From a virus: a stretch of DNA of 25,315 nucleotides. How positions within the stretch are numbered: the stretch's first letter is position 1; each line of letters starts with the position of its first letter. The stretch spans positions 1 to 25,315 of the IMG/VR virus record IMGVR_UViG_3300042549_001515; one strand, given 5' to 3'. Positions 10,001 to 16,129 of the stretch are shown here, piece by piece. The position numbers and the translations under genes were made by a program. The notes below the pieces were generated by a model. The model was not told the DNA's origin and did not search any database. It saw only the letters and a program-made list of their open reading frames with translations.

Positions 10001-11931
10001 GTTCTCAGGCATTTGAAGAAGCGTTCAGCGGTGAAGCCCTCCTTCCAGCGCTCACAAAAATGCGAGCTGCTGTGGACAAGCGAGCTGTTGACCCCAACGG
10101 CAAGAAAGACCCGACTGCTGGCAAGATGCTCAACATCATCAACCAGTTGTACTTGGAGGCTTTGGCCGAGGGTAGTGCTCGCAAGTCTGAGATGCGCCGT
10201 CGTGGTGTGGCTGGTGAAGTGGACATGCTTCAGTCGTTTACCCAACAGGGGCGTGCCGATGCCAACTTTATATCCAACGTACAGTTCGAGCCGCTGGTGC
10301 AAGACCAACTGCAGAACATGCGCAACGAGTCCCGCACTGGTGACCGCGAACGCAAGTCAGAAATCTTTAATGAGCTGACACAGCGTTACGCCGGTTCGCT
10401 GGACGTAAAAGTTAACTCGTGGGTCAACGGCTTGACCAACATGGCGTCCAAGTTTTTCTTGGCCTCTAGCCCTGCCTACTACCTGCAGAACTTGACACAG
10501 CCATTTATGATGTCGCTGCCTGCTATGGCAGGTCGCCATGACTACACCAAGGCCGCTGCTGAGATGGCCAAGGCCTACACCGAGTTGGGTCCACTGTTTA
10601 AGGACGTGAAACTGTTCGATCAGCAGTTTGACTTTTCCAAAGTGCCTGCTGACGTGCGCACTGCGATCAACGAGTTGGTCAACCAAGGCAAGATCGACAT
10701 TGGTCTGGCTACTGAAATCAACGAGTACAAGGTAGAAGCTGACGGCAAACTCAGCCAGTTCGCGCAGCGCCTGAACAAGGGCATGCGCATGGCCGTGCAG
10801 AAAACTGAAGCGGTCAACCGACTGTCTACAGCCATTGCAGCCTACCGACTCGAGTACGCCAAAACCAAAAACTCTGCCAAGGCTACGCAGTACGCTGCTG
10901 ACATCCTGACTGACACGCACGGTGACTACACAGCCTTTAACGCTCCTCGTGCGTTTAACACCCAGTGGGGTAAGGTGGCTTTGCAGTTCCGCAAGTTCCA
11001 GTTGATTCAAATCGCGTTCTACGCCAAGCTGATTCGTGATGCGTTTACCAAGCCTGATGAGCGTGCTGCGGCCATGAAGACACTGGCCTACTCGTTGGGT
11101 CACACTGGGGTGTTTGCTGGCCTGATGGGCTTGCCCGGCTACGCAGCCATCTCTGCCATCTTGGGTGCATTCGGTGACGAAGACGAGCCGTACGACCTGA
11201 CCGCTGAGATGCGCAAGGCGCTTGGCCCTGAGTGGGCTGACATGATTATGCGCGGCGCTCCGACCATTGTTGGTATGGACTTGTCCGGCAAGATTGGCGC
11301 AGGCAACATGCTGTCCATCATGCCATTCAGCAACGCTGACTTGAGCACCAACGCAGGCCGCGCCGAGGCGCTCGGTACATTGATGGGCGGTGCAGCTTTC
11401 GGTATGACGTCCCGCATCATTGACGGCCTTGGCCTGATCGCCAGCGGTGACTACTACAAGGGTGTTGAGCGTGTTATGCCAAAGGGTGTGTCTGACGCAC
11501 TCAAAGCTGGACGCCAAGGTGCTGAAGGTATGACTCGCCGCAACGGCGATGTGGTCTTGCCCGACAGTGAGATAAGCTCCCTCGACACAGTGTTTACTGC
11601 GCTAGGTGTGCCTGCTGTAGAGCAGACTGTGACTTACGAGCGCCAGAACCGCATGCGCGACCTGACCAAGAACTTCCAAGACCGCACCACGCGTGTCAAG
11701 AACGACTACGCCAAAGCTGTCCGCGAAAAAGACACTGCTGCCATGCAGGGAGCTCGTGAGGCATGGACTAAACTCCAGCAAGCACGTCAGCGCAACGGCC
11801 TCACGCCACAGCCAATGTCTAACTTGCTCAAGGCTCCGCAAGAACAAGCCCAGCGTGAAAAGCGCACCGTAGGTGGGGTACAGTATCGCGAAGGTCAGCG
11901 TAAACTGGCAGAATCCGTAGCTGAAAATTAA
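4081..11931 (+). CDS. Giant multidomain virion protein (L,D-transpeptidase-like + HExxH peptidase + LPD/PLxRFG-type), 2616 aa
   Basis: ATG 4081 follows AAAGG (4069-4073). Visible parts in order: (a) residues about 118-320, Gly/Ala-rich amphipathic stretches; (b) about 520-620, a Pro/Thr/Gly-rich linker; (c) 691-727, GDLVEEIANTFGITEDRVRQ, resembling sigma70 region 4 helix-turn-helix; (d) about 850-920, Lys/Ala/Glu coiled coil; (e) 928-980, VGDTVKNPKLGTGVVKSF..., like the PcrA/UvrD C-terminal Tudor-like domain; (f) about 1233-1375, YkuD L,D-transpeptidase with TPAGLFGL, H1325 and S1352-F-G-C1355-I-N1357; (g) about 1500-1660, zincin with H1536-E-x-x-H1540 and candidate third ligand E1613/E1614; (h) about 1700-2480, large-polyvalent-protein/PLxRFG-like region with SPAYYLQNLTQP (about 2130-2141) and a hydrophobic segment 2341-2366. 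No lytic transglycosylase (SLT) motif is visible. It most likely sits in the virion and is ejected with the DNA. Function is inferred from domains and context. Confidence 0.88.
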   Translation: MPSLQELRSALGAFADDKNDEQLLQLASTAAGVSPGRIASEYGYKPTSSGVAGLRTGASIDRYQAGLYGLGEAVTGANFFRRGREANEFEANVASERARAQGAIESFEDVQGISDLPSYVGGLAIGSAPYMVEALGGGLAARGLMSGTRAALGTARAAGDVGAAAQATRALRAGQTVGGVAAGYPSAVGDILQAQREQADGQIDLGAALALGVPYSALNALGIEGALARQQGIRSGITALDNIQGLRGGFARAGASGVRTAGIESGTETLQEMTTQLGRMAVDPNEAFLSDAALGRYKESAIGGAFLGGTIGGATGFGRSEGYRAPMQEQDLTAPEDTITRPRPEQFVTADQTVGLKRFVDETTGIVRPSRKGYEEQFKAAFDEPSGQYVSDPATGVERELTAGELMQRSAGVMDLTQANPAQTAVAESTAAKVATTRDPRDVFLRDELKVIPNNNSRQLFTLMEEQGVDPTSPAMVPVWNYAAAKYMTPSRLTKATELMDAAIIESRKEAPIGTGVSTVQQPAGGLGVGSPVVQGTVVGGAPAAGAPLQQAGILPVAPGQPSTTVTTTAPAAALGQPSTTGAPSGTQAPQTIEAAPQGQTTTRGAPGTTALVDTSDDALEIARATGNASEIEAMREDEAGLRGEQRDFTENDLNDLIDEQLGKGKNKERDRKILRAYILSRRVETEGDKGDLVEEIANTFGITEDRVRQIGNPEKLARLAVSKGFDSNQVFDLLGIESAQKKVATKLGKLKGELDRLKKKANPSKADTARMAELDEQITRISDAAESGDMAVAFREAGIEGEAGEAFGNLDDAREWQKASTAGSQLAVDLVSIADNIAELKTTAAELKDLGLAQAEAAAVARIDELTAKYETLVASATAPKAERKKAKAKTETAQVAAEEKDAAKEAEAAKFRAERAAKLQADRNGFAVGDTVKNPKLGTGVVKSFAGDGDATTVTVEFKSGQTKELSVKLAKLEKTNAVQVESPAGVPVQPKAEAGKEVGRQVRRAPKPTEKSQAPTVILTQAEQAAQAWDVVAADFPEAPKFADLTKAQQNNFIGFGEGNWERGDVELELTKLARAAAPTQRAIGSEPVTIDVESRIIDETVAPQVAKLPAPQVTRLENHYNAKRDSAEFLAKVKADVVLYATKGAEAVAGAIRDIIKSIHAGVLSVAMIFNPTAVSQIEAFVVIPQETQTTTQQVLAELPDEVKGMSEAGKQAYATLIPALKGKIGDKFVTIADKPSGRIFVFKANGELVLQQKALFGLAKGDLYKGNNDLKQNRVTPAGLFGLNVVDAAKGGAAATTAGDYDFGKVFALDDPDATVTFMHSVWLKESDAAKRAAALKNDSAADSRYSFGCINVDKETFKDMVGKYSANMDGSKLFVVPDVQSTVNDFITGNVANDRLVREGVQPVTKTTTTPVKSATKTAGVDRTVAAKEEEGVKFNALRTVNTIDGDNVAVELQEQELSRLEAVPGVGLATDRLRKEGLGNLVDYVGGWYVTDSKVNWDGGFTAVDGEAAVLMRRGMLTDSQRVEWTMYHEIGHAADQTHLEGGGVFSSLPAFNVRLEKGQIKPMGAVMKAAFDHYNSNPTSDLSKHLSYPFDRTQHGDLDGDGIREELFAQLWATYTTRDGREFLEDNLPEVADFMEQVYEQVKQTDYAAAKANETQRSAQAGSQASQGNGQPRQVPLRQATVPFRALRQRQGLIDRNIAKLPKQAQQPVRNTVGALGDLAGKGLDYVVFTSDLVKRGVAAGMPSAQKFADVLARRAARVSELEREIEKIADGYANIEQEFKGSSRGSVNDFLFESTRTGKWGYGKFRDTKMGAEFDKLGPKAQKFVKDVFAHGDKALSDKKKIVIDAATSEYDAMIKAAQDANDTKAEASLKAEKAASLKRFQTLFRIREGLPYAPIKRNGTQVVIGKSKEYLAAVAAKDTKRIKELESDPDHYHVSFTDSKWEARTLRDKLDEQGVFTDLNIVTRSQAFEEAFSGEALLPALTKMRAAVDKRAVDPNGKKDPTAGKMLNIINQLYLEALAEGSARKSEMRRRGVAGEVDMLQSFTQQGRADANFISNVQFEPLVQDQLQNMRNESRTGDRERKSEIFNELTQRYAGSLDVKVNSWVNGLTNMASKFFLASSPAYYLQNLTQPFMMSLPAMAGRHDYTKAAAEMAKAYTELGPLFKDVKLFDQQFDFSKVPADVRTAINELVNQGKIDIGLATEINEYKVEADGKLSQFAQRLNKGMRMAVQKTEAVNRLSTAIAAYRLEYAKTKNSAKATQYAADILTDTHGDYTAFNAPRAFNTQWGKVALQFRKFQLIQIAFYAKLIRDAFTKPDERAAAMKTLAYSLGHTGVFAGLMGLPGYAAISAILGAFGDEDEPYDLTAEMRKALGPEWADMIMRGAPTIVGMDLSGKIGAGNMLSIMPFSNADLSTNAGRAEALGTLMGGAAFGMTSRIIDGLGLIASGDYYKGVERVMPKGVSDALKAGRQGAEGMTRRNGDVVLPDSEISSLDTVFTALGVPAVEQTVTYERQNRMRDLTKNFQDRTTRVKNDYAKAVREKDTAAMQGAREAWTKLQQARQRNGLTPQPMSNLLKAPQEQAQREKRTVGGVQYREGQRKLAESVAEN

Positions 11932-11940
11932 GGAGTAACC

Positions 11941-12195
11941 ATGGCCAAGACACCTGCGTGGACACGCAAAGAAGGCAAATCTGAGAAAGGCGGGCTCAAC
12001 GCCAAGGGGCGTGCCTCGTACAACAAAGCGAACCCCGGCAAGCCGGGGCTCAAGGCTCCACAGCCTGAAGGCGGTTCACGGCGTGACTCTTTTTGTGCCC
12101 GCATGGAGGGTATGAAAGAGAAGCTGACCAGCGCCAAAACTGCCAACGACCCCAACAGCCGCATTAATAAATCGTTGCGTGCATGGAAGTGCTGA
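11941..12195 (+). CDS. Small basic phage protein (DUF6321-like), 84 aa
   Basis: ATG 11941 is preceded by TAAGGAGTAACC, a strong Shine-Dalgarno directly after the giant gene's stop. The sequence begins MAKTPAWTRKEGKSEKGGLN, continues AKGRASYNKANPGKPGLKAP, and ends in FCARMEGMKEKLTSAK and DPNSRINKSLRAWKC. This layout (AWxRKEGK...GGLNAKGRASY...SFCARM-GM...DPNSRINKSLRAW) is a widespread small phage family that I recall as DUF6321. The function is unknown. It is strongly basic and rich in Lys and Gly, with no membrane segment. It heads a run of five tiny genes. Association with DNA or the virion is plausible from charge and position only. Confidence 0.85.
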   Translation: MAKTPAWTRKEGKSEKGGLNAKGRASYNKANPGKPGLKAPQPEGGSRRDSFCARMEGMKEKLTSAKTANDPNSRINKSLRAWKC

Positions 12196-12196
12196 C

Positions 12197-12385
12197 ATGG
12201 CGACCAAGTCCAAATCCACAGTCAACGCTGCTGGCAACTACACCAAGCCCACGCTTCGCAAGAAGATCGTGTCGCAGGTAAAAGCCGCAGCTACACAAGG
12301 CACGGGTGCTGGCCAATGGTCAGCTCGTAAGGCTCAGCTCGTGGCCAAGAAGTACAAAGCCGCTGGCGGGGGGTACAGAGATTGA
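12197..12385 (+). CDS. Small basic phage protein, 62 aa
   Basis: ATG 12197 lies one base after the previous stop (TGACATG), so the genes are coupled. The product begins MATKSKSTVNAAGNYTKPTL and contains LRKKIVSQVKAA, then GAGQWSARKAQLVAKKYKAA and GGGYRD. The pattern 'YTKP-LRK...GQWSARKAQ-LAK-YK--GGGY' recurs in small proteins of environmental phages, usually next to the family represented by the preceding gene. The function is not known. It is very basic (many Lys/Arg) and probably helical, compatible with nucleic-acid binding but not proof of it. An upstream in-frame ATG at 12179 would overlap the previous gene and is rejected. Confidence 0.82.
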   Translation: MATKSKSTVNAAGNYTKPTLRKKIVSQVKAAATQGTGAGQWSARKAQLVAKKYKAAGGGYRD

Positions 12386-12615
12386 AAGCCCCTCAGAAGT
12401 CCCTCAAAGAGTGGACAAACCAAAACTGGAAGACCAAAAGTGGAAAACGATCATCCGACACAGGCGAAAGGTATCTACCTGAGTCTGCGATTAAAAGCCT
12501 TAGCCCTGCTGAATATGCTGCGACAACGCGTGCGAAACGCGCTGGCAAAGCTGCGGGGAAACAGTTTGTAGCGCAACCCAAAAAGATCGCTGCGAAAACC
12601 GCGAAGTACCGTTAA
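12382..12615 (+). CDS. Small basic phage protein, 77 aa (TTG start)
   Basis: The start is TTG at 12382, overlapping the previous TGA (TTGA). No other start near the beginning of the conserved sequence is available. The product reads MKAPQKSLKEWTNQNWKTKS, then GERYLPESAIKSLSPAEYAA, TTRAKRAGKAAGKQFVAQPK and KIAAKTAKYR. The signature 'SLKxWTxQxWxTKSGKxS...TGERYLPExAIKxLxxxEYAATTRAKR...QPKKIAxKTxxYR' belongs to a common small phage family of unknown function. The C-terminal half is highly basic. It lies third in the five-gene array of tiny proteins. Confidence 0.84.
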   Translation: MKAPQKSLKEWTNQNWKTKSGKRSSDTGERYLPESAIKSLSPAEYAATTRAKRAGKAAGKQFVAQPKKIAAKTAKYR

Positions 12616-12633
12616 TTTCAACTGGAGAATCTC

Positions 12634-12813
12634 ATGAAAGCAATGCCAATGCGCGGTCAACGCACCGCCACCAACAAGGCCAAGGCTAACCCCTTTGGCA
12701 AAGGCGAGTCCAAGATGATGGAAGCCAAAGAGAAGATGATGGCTAAAGGCAAGTCCTACGCCGCCATGGAAAAGAAGTACGAAGGCAAGAAATCAACCTC
12801 AAAAATGAAGTGA
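12634..12813 (+). CDS. Small basic Met/Lys-rich phage protein, 59 aa
   Basis: ATG 12634 follows ACTGGAGAATCTC, giving a GGAG ribosome site. The 59-residue product begins MKAMPMRGQRTATNKAKANP, then FGKGESKMMEAKEKMMAKGK and SYAAMEKKYEGKKSTSKMK. It contains an unusual number of Met and Lys residues and no hydrophobic segment. Codon use (CGC, AAG, GCC) matches its neighbours. It belongs to the array of tiny basic proteins between the giant virion gene and the terminator. The function is unknown. Confidence 0.72.
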   Translation: MKAMPMRGQRTATNKAKANPFGKGESKMMEAKEKMMAKGKSYAAMEKKYEGKKSTSKMK

Positions 12814-12820
12814 GACCATC

Positions 12821-12919
12821 ATGAAAAAGACCATTATGTTCAAACCCTGCAAGGGCTGCCCTACCCCCGCCAAGTGCGCCAAAGCTGGTGCCTGCGCCAT
12901 GAAGGCCAAGGCCAAGTGA
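12821..12919 (+). CDS. 32-aa four-cysteine peptide
   Basis: ATG 12821 starts seven bases after the previous stop; TGA is at 12917-12919. The peptide starts MKKTIMFKPCKGCPTPAKCA and ends KAGACAMKAKAK. Its four cysteines are spaced C-x2-C-x5-C-x5-C, which could hold one zinc ion or form two disulfides. Similar CKGC-x-xPAKC-x-A-x-C peptides occur in environmental phages at the end of runs of tiny genes; this is from memory. It is the last gene before the convergent terminator. The small size lowers certainty, but the start spacing, codon use and cysteine pattern support it. Confidence 0.65.
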   Translation: MKKTIMFKPCKGCPTPAKCAKAGACAMKAKAK

Positions 12920-12921
12920 CG

Positions 12922-12954
12922 AAAAAAAGCCCCCGGGCCTTTCAGCTCGGGGGT
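12922..12954. terminator. Convergent transcription terminator
   Basis: A stem-loop spans 12930-12953, with arms CCCCCGGGC and GCTCGGGGG (nine pairs, one G-T) and a six-base loop. On the - strand the stem is followed by seven T residues (A-run at 12922-12928), a canonical rho-independent terminator for the right-arm operon ending at 13003. On the + strand it follows the 32-aa gene directly but has only a weak T-rich tail (TCAAAGTTT), so it is less efficient in that direction. Confidence 0.85.
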
Positions 12955-12983
12955 CAAAGTTTCTCAACACAAGAGGAACCGAC

Positions 12984-13040
12984 ATGACAGTCGGCAGGCG
13001 GATCATATATCGCTGGCTGCATCCCCGTCAAGTCTGTTGC
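12984..13040 (+). CDS. Possible 19-aa leader-like or remnant ORF
   Basis: A well-placed AGAGGAACC ribosome site precedes ATG 12984. The reading frame gives MTVGRRIIYRWLHPRQVCC and stops at 13040. It lies beyond the convergent terminator and its 3' part overlaps the end of the primase-helicase gene on the other strand. It may be a tiny expressed peptide, the remnant of a longer gene of the adjacent array, or chance. Only the ribosome site and the start support it. Confidence 0.2.
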
Positions 13041-16035
13041 TAACCAAGGTCAATACGGGCGCAGTTGACTCAGCGTTCAGACGCTTGGTATCCACAACGA
13101 TGCAGCGCTGCTGCTGAGACGTGCAATCAGTTCCACGGGTGATGACAAACTTCTCACCATGGGATACCAGAGCCTTGGCTTCTTTCAAGCTGGACACCAT
13201 CGACTGGTAGTCCGTGCGGTTGGCCATACACCATTCCCGCACTTCCTTCTGGCTCAGAATCAAGCGACCAGCAAACTCTTTATGGTTGACTGTGCCTAGG
13301 ATGTAGCGCCCTGCAATCGGCCCAATAGTGCGGTTACGCGGGGTCTCAGGGCCACGAGCGTCACGCCCATCACGGCATTCAGTGGTTACGATGATGCGGG
13401 GGCTGAGCTGGCCAACCATGCGCTGGAAGGCGTCTTCGGACGTAACGGTGTTGTTCTCTTCCACGGACTCAGCCAACTCGCGCAGCAGGCCCACGGTGAA
13501 CTTGTACATCTCCTTGACATCGAAGTCCACAATGCCCAGCTTCTTGGCAATCTTGGCGATCACGATTGTGCATGCGCTGTGTGCCCTGTAAAACCTGAAC
13601 TTGGGGTTGGACAGTACGTCGGTGAACTTGGACAGCATGGTCTGCATGTCCTTGCGAACTTCAGCTTCGTTGGCCAAGATGTACTTGACCATGGCCGCAC
13701 CCGCGTGACCGGAGTTGGCGGTCATCTGCTTGATGTTCTCCGCAGCTACCATGGCAGAAGCTGACCTCCATGCGTCCTCACCGTCGTCGGTGTTAGGGTA
13801 GTCAGCCCGGTCTACCAGCATCAGCGGGTCGTAGCGATCCACGTTGAGCTGAATCAGGCGCACAGCCTCGGCCTGAGAGTTAGCTTGGTTGGCCGCAAGC
13901 AGCCCGTAGAAGTCCCGGTTGCCAGTCACGTACACGTTAAGCCGCCACTCGGACGACTTAGCGAATACCACAGCGCCACCCTTGGAAGTCATGCGTATGC
14001 GGTCTTGGCCGTTGGATACGCCGTACGCCACGTCACTGAACACTGGAGCTTCCATGTTGGTCAGCTCGTCAGCCAGCACGGGGATGTTGTTGAACACACC
14101 CAGCGTAGCCCACAGAGCGTTGGTGGTGAAGCCCTCTTTGGAGTTCAGGGTCATGCGCTCAGGGTTTCCAAACGCAGCCAGCGCAGCGTGACATGCAGTG
14201 GTCTTACCACGACCAGACTTGCCGCCCTGCAGCGCCAGAATCAAGCCCTTGTACAAGTCTTCGCAGTGGTGCGACAGCAGTGAGCCCCAGCCAGCGCATA
14301 TGGTGTACTGCCAATGGACAGCTTCGGGGCGGTTGTACATGAAATTCAGCGCGTTGGCGTAGCCGTTCAGAGTGCCACGGCCATTGCGGAATGTGGCTAC
14401 ACGCTCTTTGGCGTTACCGCCGACCAGCACTGGGCGCTCAGAACCGTCAGCAGAATGAAGAGTTTCGCCAAGCAGGAATGCCTTGTGGTCTTCCTTCCAC
14501 CCGAATGAGGTCAGGGTGTTGGTCTCAGAGATGTTGCGTTTAAGGGCTTGGAGCTGGTCTAACAGGTATGCGGCCATGTGCTCTCCTGCGTTTTTGTGGT
14601 TGCTTTTGGTGAGTTCGTAGCGGGCCAAGGCTCGCAGCATGTCGGTTGGTGCTGCCACTGACTCGCCGGGTATTTCAAATTCACGGATGCGCTTGTCCGG
14701 TAAGTGAAACCGGATGCCGTAGCGGAACGTGCCGTCTTCGCCGCGTATGCGCGTGATGGGGTAGAACAAGTTCTCACAGAAGGGGAACGCCTGCATTACG
14801 CCCTCTTTATCTGGAATCATCCTGCTCAGCAGGTGGCTGTCCCACTGATAGCCTCTAGGCACGGCAGGAACGGTAGTCTGCTCGACTGCACCTGTCTCAG
14901 TGATGACCTCCTCAACAGTCTCCACAGGCTCAGGGGCAACGCGACCTAGCACCAGTGGCGTCTTGATCTTGTCCTTGAAATGGCAGCCGTTGCAGCCTTT
15001 GGGGTTGCACTTGCTGAAGAACTCGCATGTTGTTGGGCCAGCACCCCATGTGTCATAGCGGATGTCCCAGTCGATCTGGCCATGGCCAGTGGCCTCGCGC
15101 TCAGAGCTCCAGTCACGGGCAAACTCACGACCGCTCTCGCAGTGGGTCAGCAGGCCGATTACACCGCGCCAAGTCTCGTAGTCCACGTCACCCTTGCTGT
15201 CGCGCATAGCACCTGCCTGAAGGCATTTGCTGGCCATCAGATCAGCATCTACTGGCAGTTCGGGGTATTGGTGCAGGTGACCAGTCAAGTCAGAATTAAG
15301 ATCGTTCGGCTGATACTGTTTCTTGGGAGCTTCACGAATCAGCTTGACGCCATGTTCTTTGGCGTATGCAAACAGCGGTTCAGCAAATGCTTTCGGGTCA
15401 ATGGCCTCGCAAGTAGCCAGCACCTTGACGATCTTGGCGTCACCGTTCTTGCGGTTGGTAGAGCCCGCCGGTCTGAGAATAGAGCTGAAATCTGCCGTGC
15501 GTGTCGGGTCTGCAATAACCTTGCAGTGGGCCAGCGTAGACTTGAGGACAATGGCGACCTTGCGCCATAGCTCCGGCCCAATATCTTTGGTCAGTGGCCA
15601 GTAGGCATGGATGCCATTACCGGAGTCAACCATCAACGGCCTTGGGACGCCGACTTCCTTGGCGAACTTGGCCATGGCAACAACAGCGTCCTTCTTGGTC
15701 AGGTAGCCCTGCCCCTTGTCGAACTTCTCTTGGCCGCAGTCAACGTCCACCCAGAATGATTTGGCCTTGTCCCAGTTCTCGGGGACTCGGTACTTGCGTT
15801 TGTTGTTGCCGTTCTTGTCCAGCTCGTCCAACTCGATGACGGCCTTCTGGTACGAAGCGCACGCGTGGTACACCGACAGCTGCTTGCTGTCAGCCATACC
15901 TTCAATGGCATCAGCCATGGTCTCAAGGTCCGTGTAAACCTTGTGCGCTGGAAATTTGTAGCCCTCTTTGAACAGGGCCAAGTAATGGATGCCGTGTTCG
16001 GGCAAGATTGCTTTGAGAAACTCAAGGGTGTCCAC
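13003..16035 (-). CDS. AEP-type primase fused to DUF927-like helicase, about 1010 aa
   Basis: Predicted replicative primase-helicase. The N-terminal 300 residues resemble archaeo-eukaryotic primases: 'FWVDVDCG' (acidic DxD, about residue 97), 'MVDSGNGIHAYWPL' (SxH-type motif, about 140), and 'ILRPAGSTNRKNGD' (basic motif). Next comes a cysteine cluster, C-x5-C-x4-C-x2-C (TCEFFSKCNPKGCNGCH, about 333-350), as in other phage primases of this type. The helicase part has Walker A GGKSGRGKTT (about 603-612), 'IPVLADELTNM' as Walker B (about 650) and 'VTGNRDF', resembling the DUF927 superfamily. GTG 16035 (VDTLEFLKAILPEHG) is preferred, since GGGG lies six bases upstream; GTG 16047 is an in-frame alternative. 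It is the last gene of the - strand operon, just before the convergent terminator. No DnaG/TOPRIM primase is seen here. Confidence 0.85.
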   Translation of the reverse strand: MDTLEFLKAILPEHGIHYLALFKEGYKFPAHKVYTDLETMADAIEGMADSKQLSVYHACASYQKAVIELDELDKNGNNKRKYRVPENWDKAKSFWVDVDCGQEKFDKGQGYLTKKDAVVAMAKFAKEVGVPRPLMVDSGNGIHAYWPLTKDIGPELWRKVAIVLKSTLAHCKVIADPTRTADFSSILRPAGSTNRKNGDAKIVKVLATCEAIDPKAFAEPLFAYAKEHGVKLIREAPKKQYQPNDLNSDLTGHLHQYPELPVDADLMASKCLQAGAMRDSKGDVDYETWRGVIGLLTHCESGREFARDWSSEREATGHGQIDWDIRYDTWGAGPTTCEFFSKCNPKGCNGCHFKDKIKTPLVLGRVAPEPVETVEEVITETGAVEQTTVPAVPRGYQWDSHLLSRMIPDKEGVMQAFPFCENLFYPITRIRGEDGTFRYGIRFHLPDKRIREFEIPGESVAAPTDMLRALARYELTKSNHKNAGEHMAAYLLDQLQALKRNISETNTLTSFGWKEDHKAFLLGETLHSADGSERPVLVGGNAKERVATFRNGRGTLNGYANALNFMYNRPEAVHWQYTICAGWGSLLSHHCEDLYKGLILALQGGKSGRGKTTACHAALAAFGNPERMTLNSKEGFTTNALWATLGVFNNIPVLADELTNMEAPVFSDVAYGVSNGQDRIRMTSKGGAVVFAKSSEWRLNVYVTGNRDFYGLLAANQANSQAEAVRLIQLNVDRYDPLMLVDRADYPNTDDGEDAWRSASAMVAAENIKQMTANSGHAGAAMVKYILANEAEVRKDMQTMLSKFTDVLSNPKFRFYRAHSACTIVIAKIAKKLGIVDFDVKEMYKFTVGLLRELAESVEENNTVTSEDAFQRMVGQLSPRIIVTTECRDGRDARGPETPRNRTIGPIAGRYILGTVNHKEFAGRLILSQKEVREWCMANRTDYQSMVSSLKEAKALVSHGEKFVITRGTDCTSQQQRCIVVDTKRLNAESTAPVLTLVSNRLDGDAASDI

Positions 16036-16072
16036 GGCACACCCCACTAACTGTTGTATTTATGCAACTCAT
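16022..16072 (-). CDS. Possible 16-aa leader peptide overlapping the primase start
   Basis: On the - strand GGAG lies five bases before ATG 16072. The frame reads MSCINTTVSGVCRGHP and ends at TGA 16022-16024, shortly after the primase start at 16035. This is the best ribosome site in the gap, better than that of the GTG primase start, so ribosomes may load here and reinitiate at the primase. This is inference from sequence only. Confidence 0.3.
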   Translation of the reverse strand: MSCINTTVSGVCRGHP

Positions 16073-16081
16073 GACGACTCC

Positions 16082-16109
16082 AAAAAAGGAAAAAGCCCGC
16101 AAGCGGGCT
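16082..16109 (-). terminator. Rho-independent terminator inside the replication operon
   Basis: The stem AGCCCGC/GCGGGCT (16094-16100 and 16103-16109) forms a tight hairpin. Read on the - strand it is followed by TTTTTCCTTTTTT (complement of 16082-16094). It lies after the 68-aa gene and before the primase-helicase gene, so it should reduce read-through into the primase or set its dose. Confidence 0.85.
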
Positions 16110-16129
16110 CCCTAGGGTAAACCCTCAGA

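Noticed and set aside
10357-11517. 386-codon open frame on the - strand opposite the giant gene
   Set aside because: It lies fully within the giant gene, has no ribosome site of note and looks like the antisense shadow of codon-biased sequence; the + strand product has recognisable domains.
16053-16068. GTTG...CAAC inverted repeat before the primase gene as an operator
   Set aside because: The arms are only four bases and are within chance expectation.
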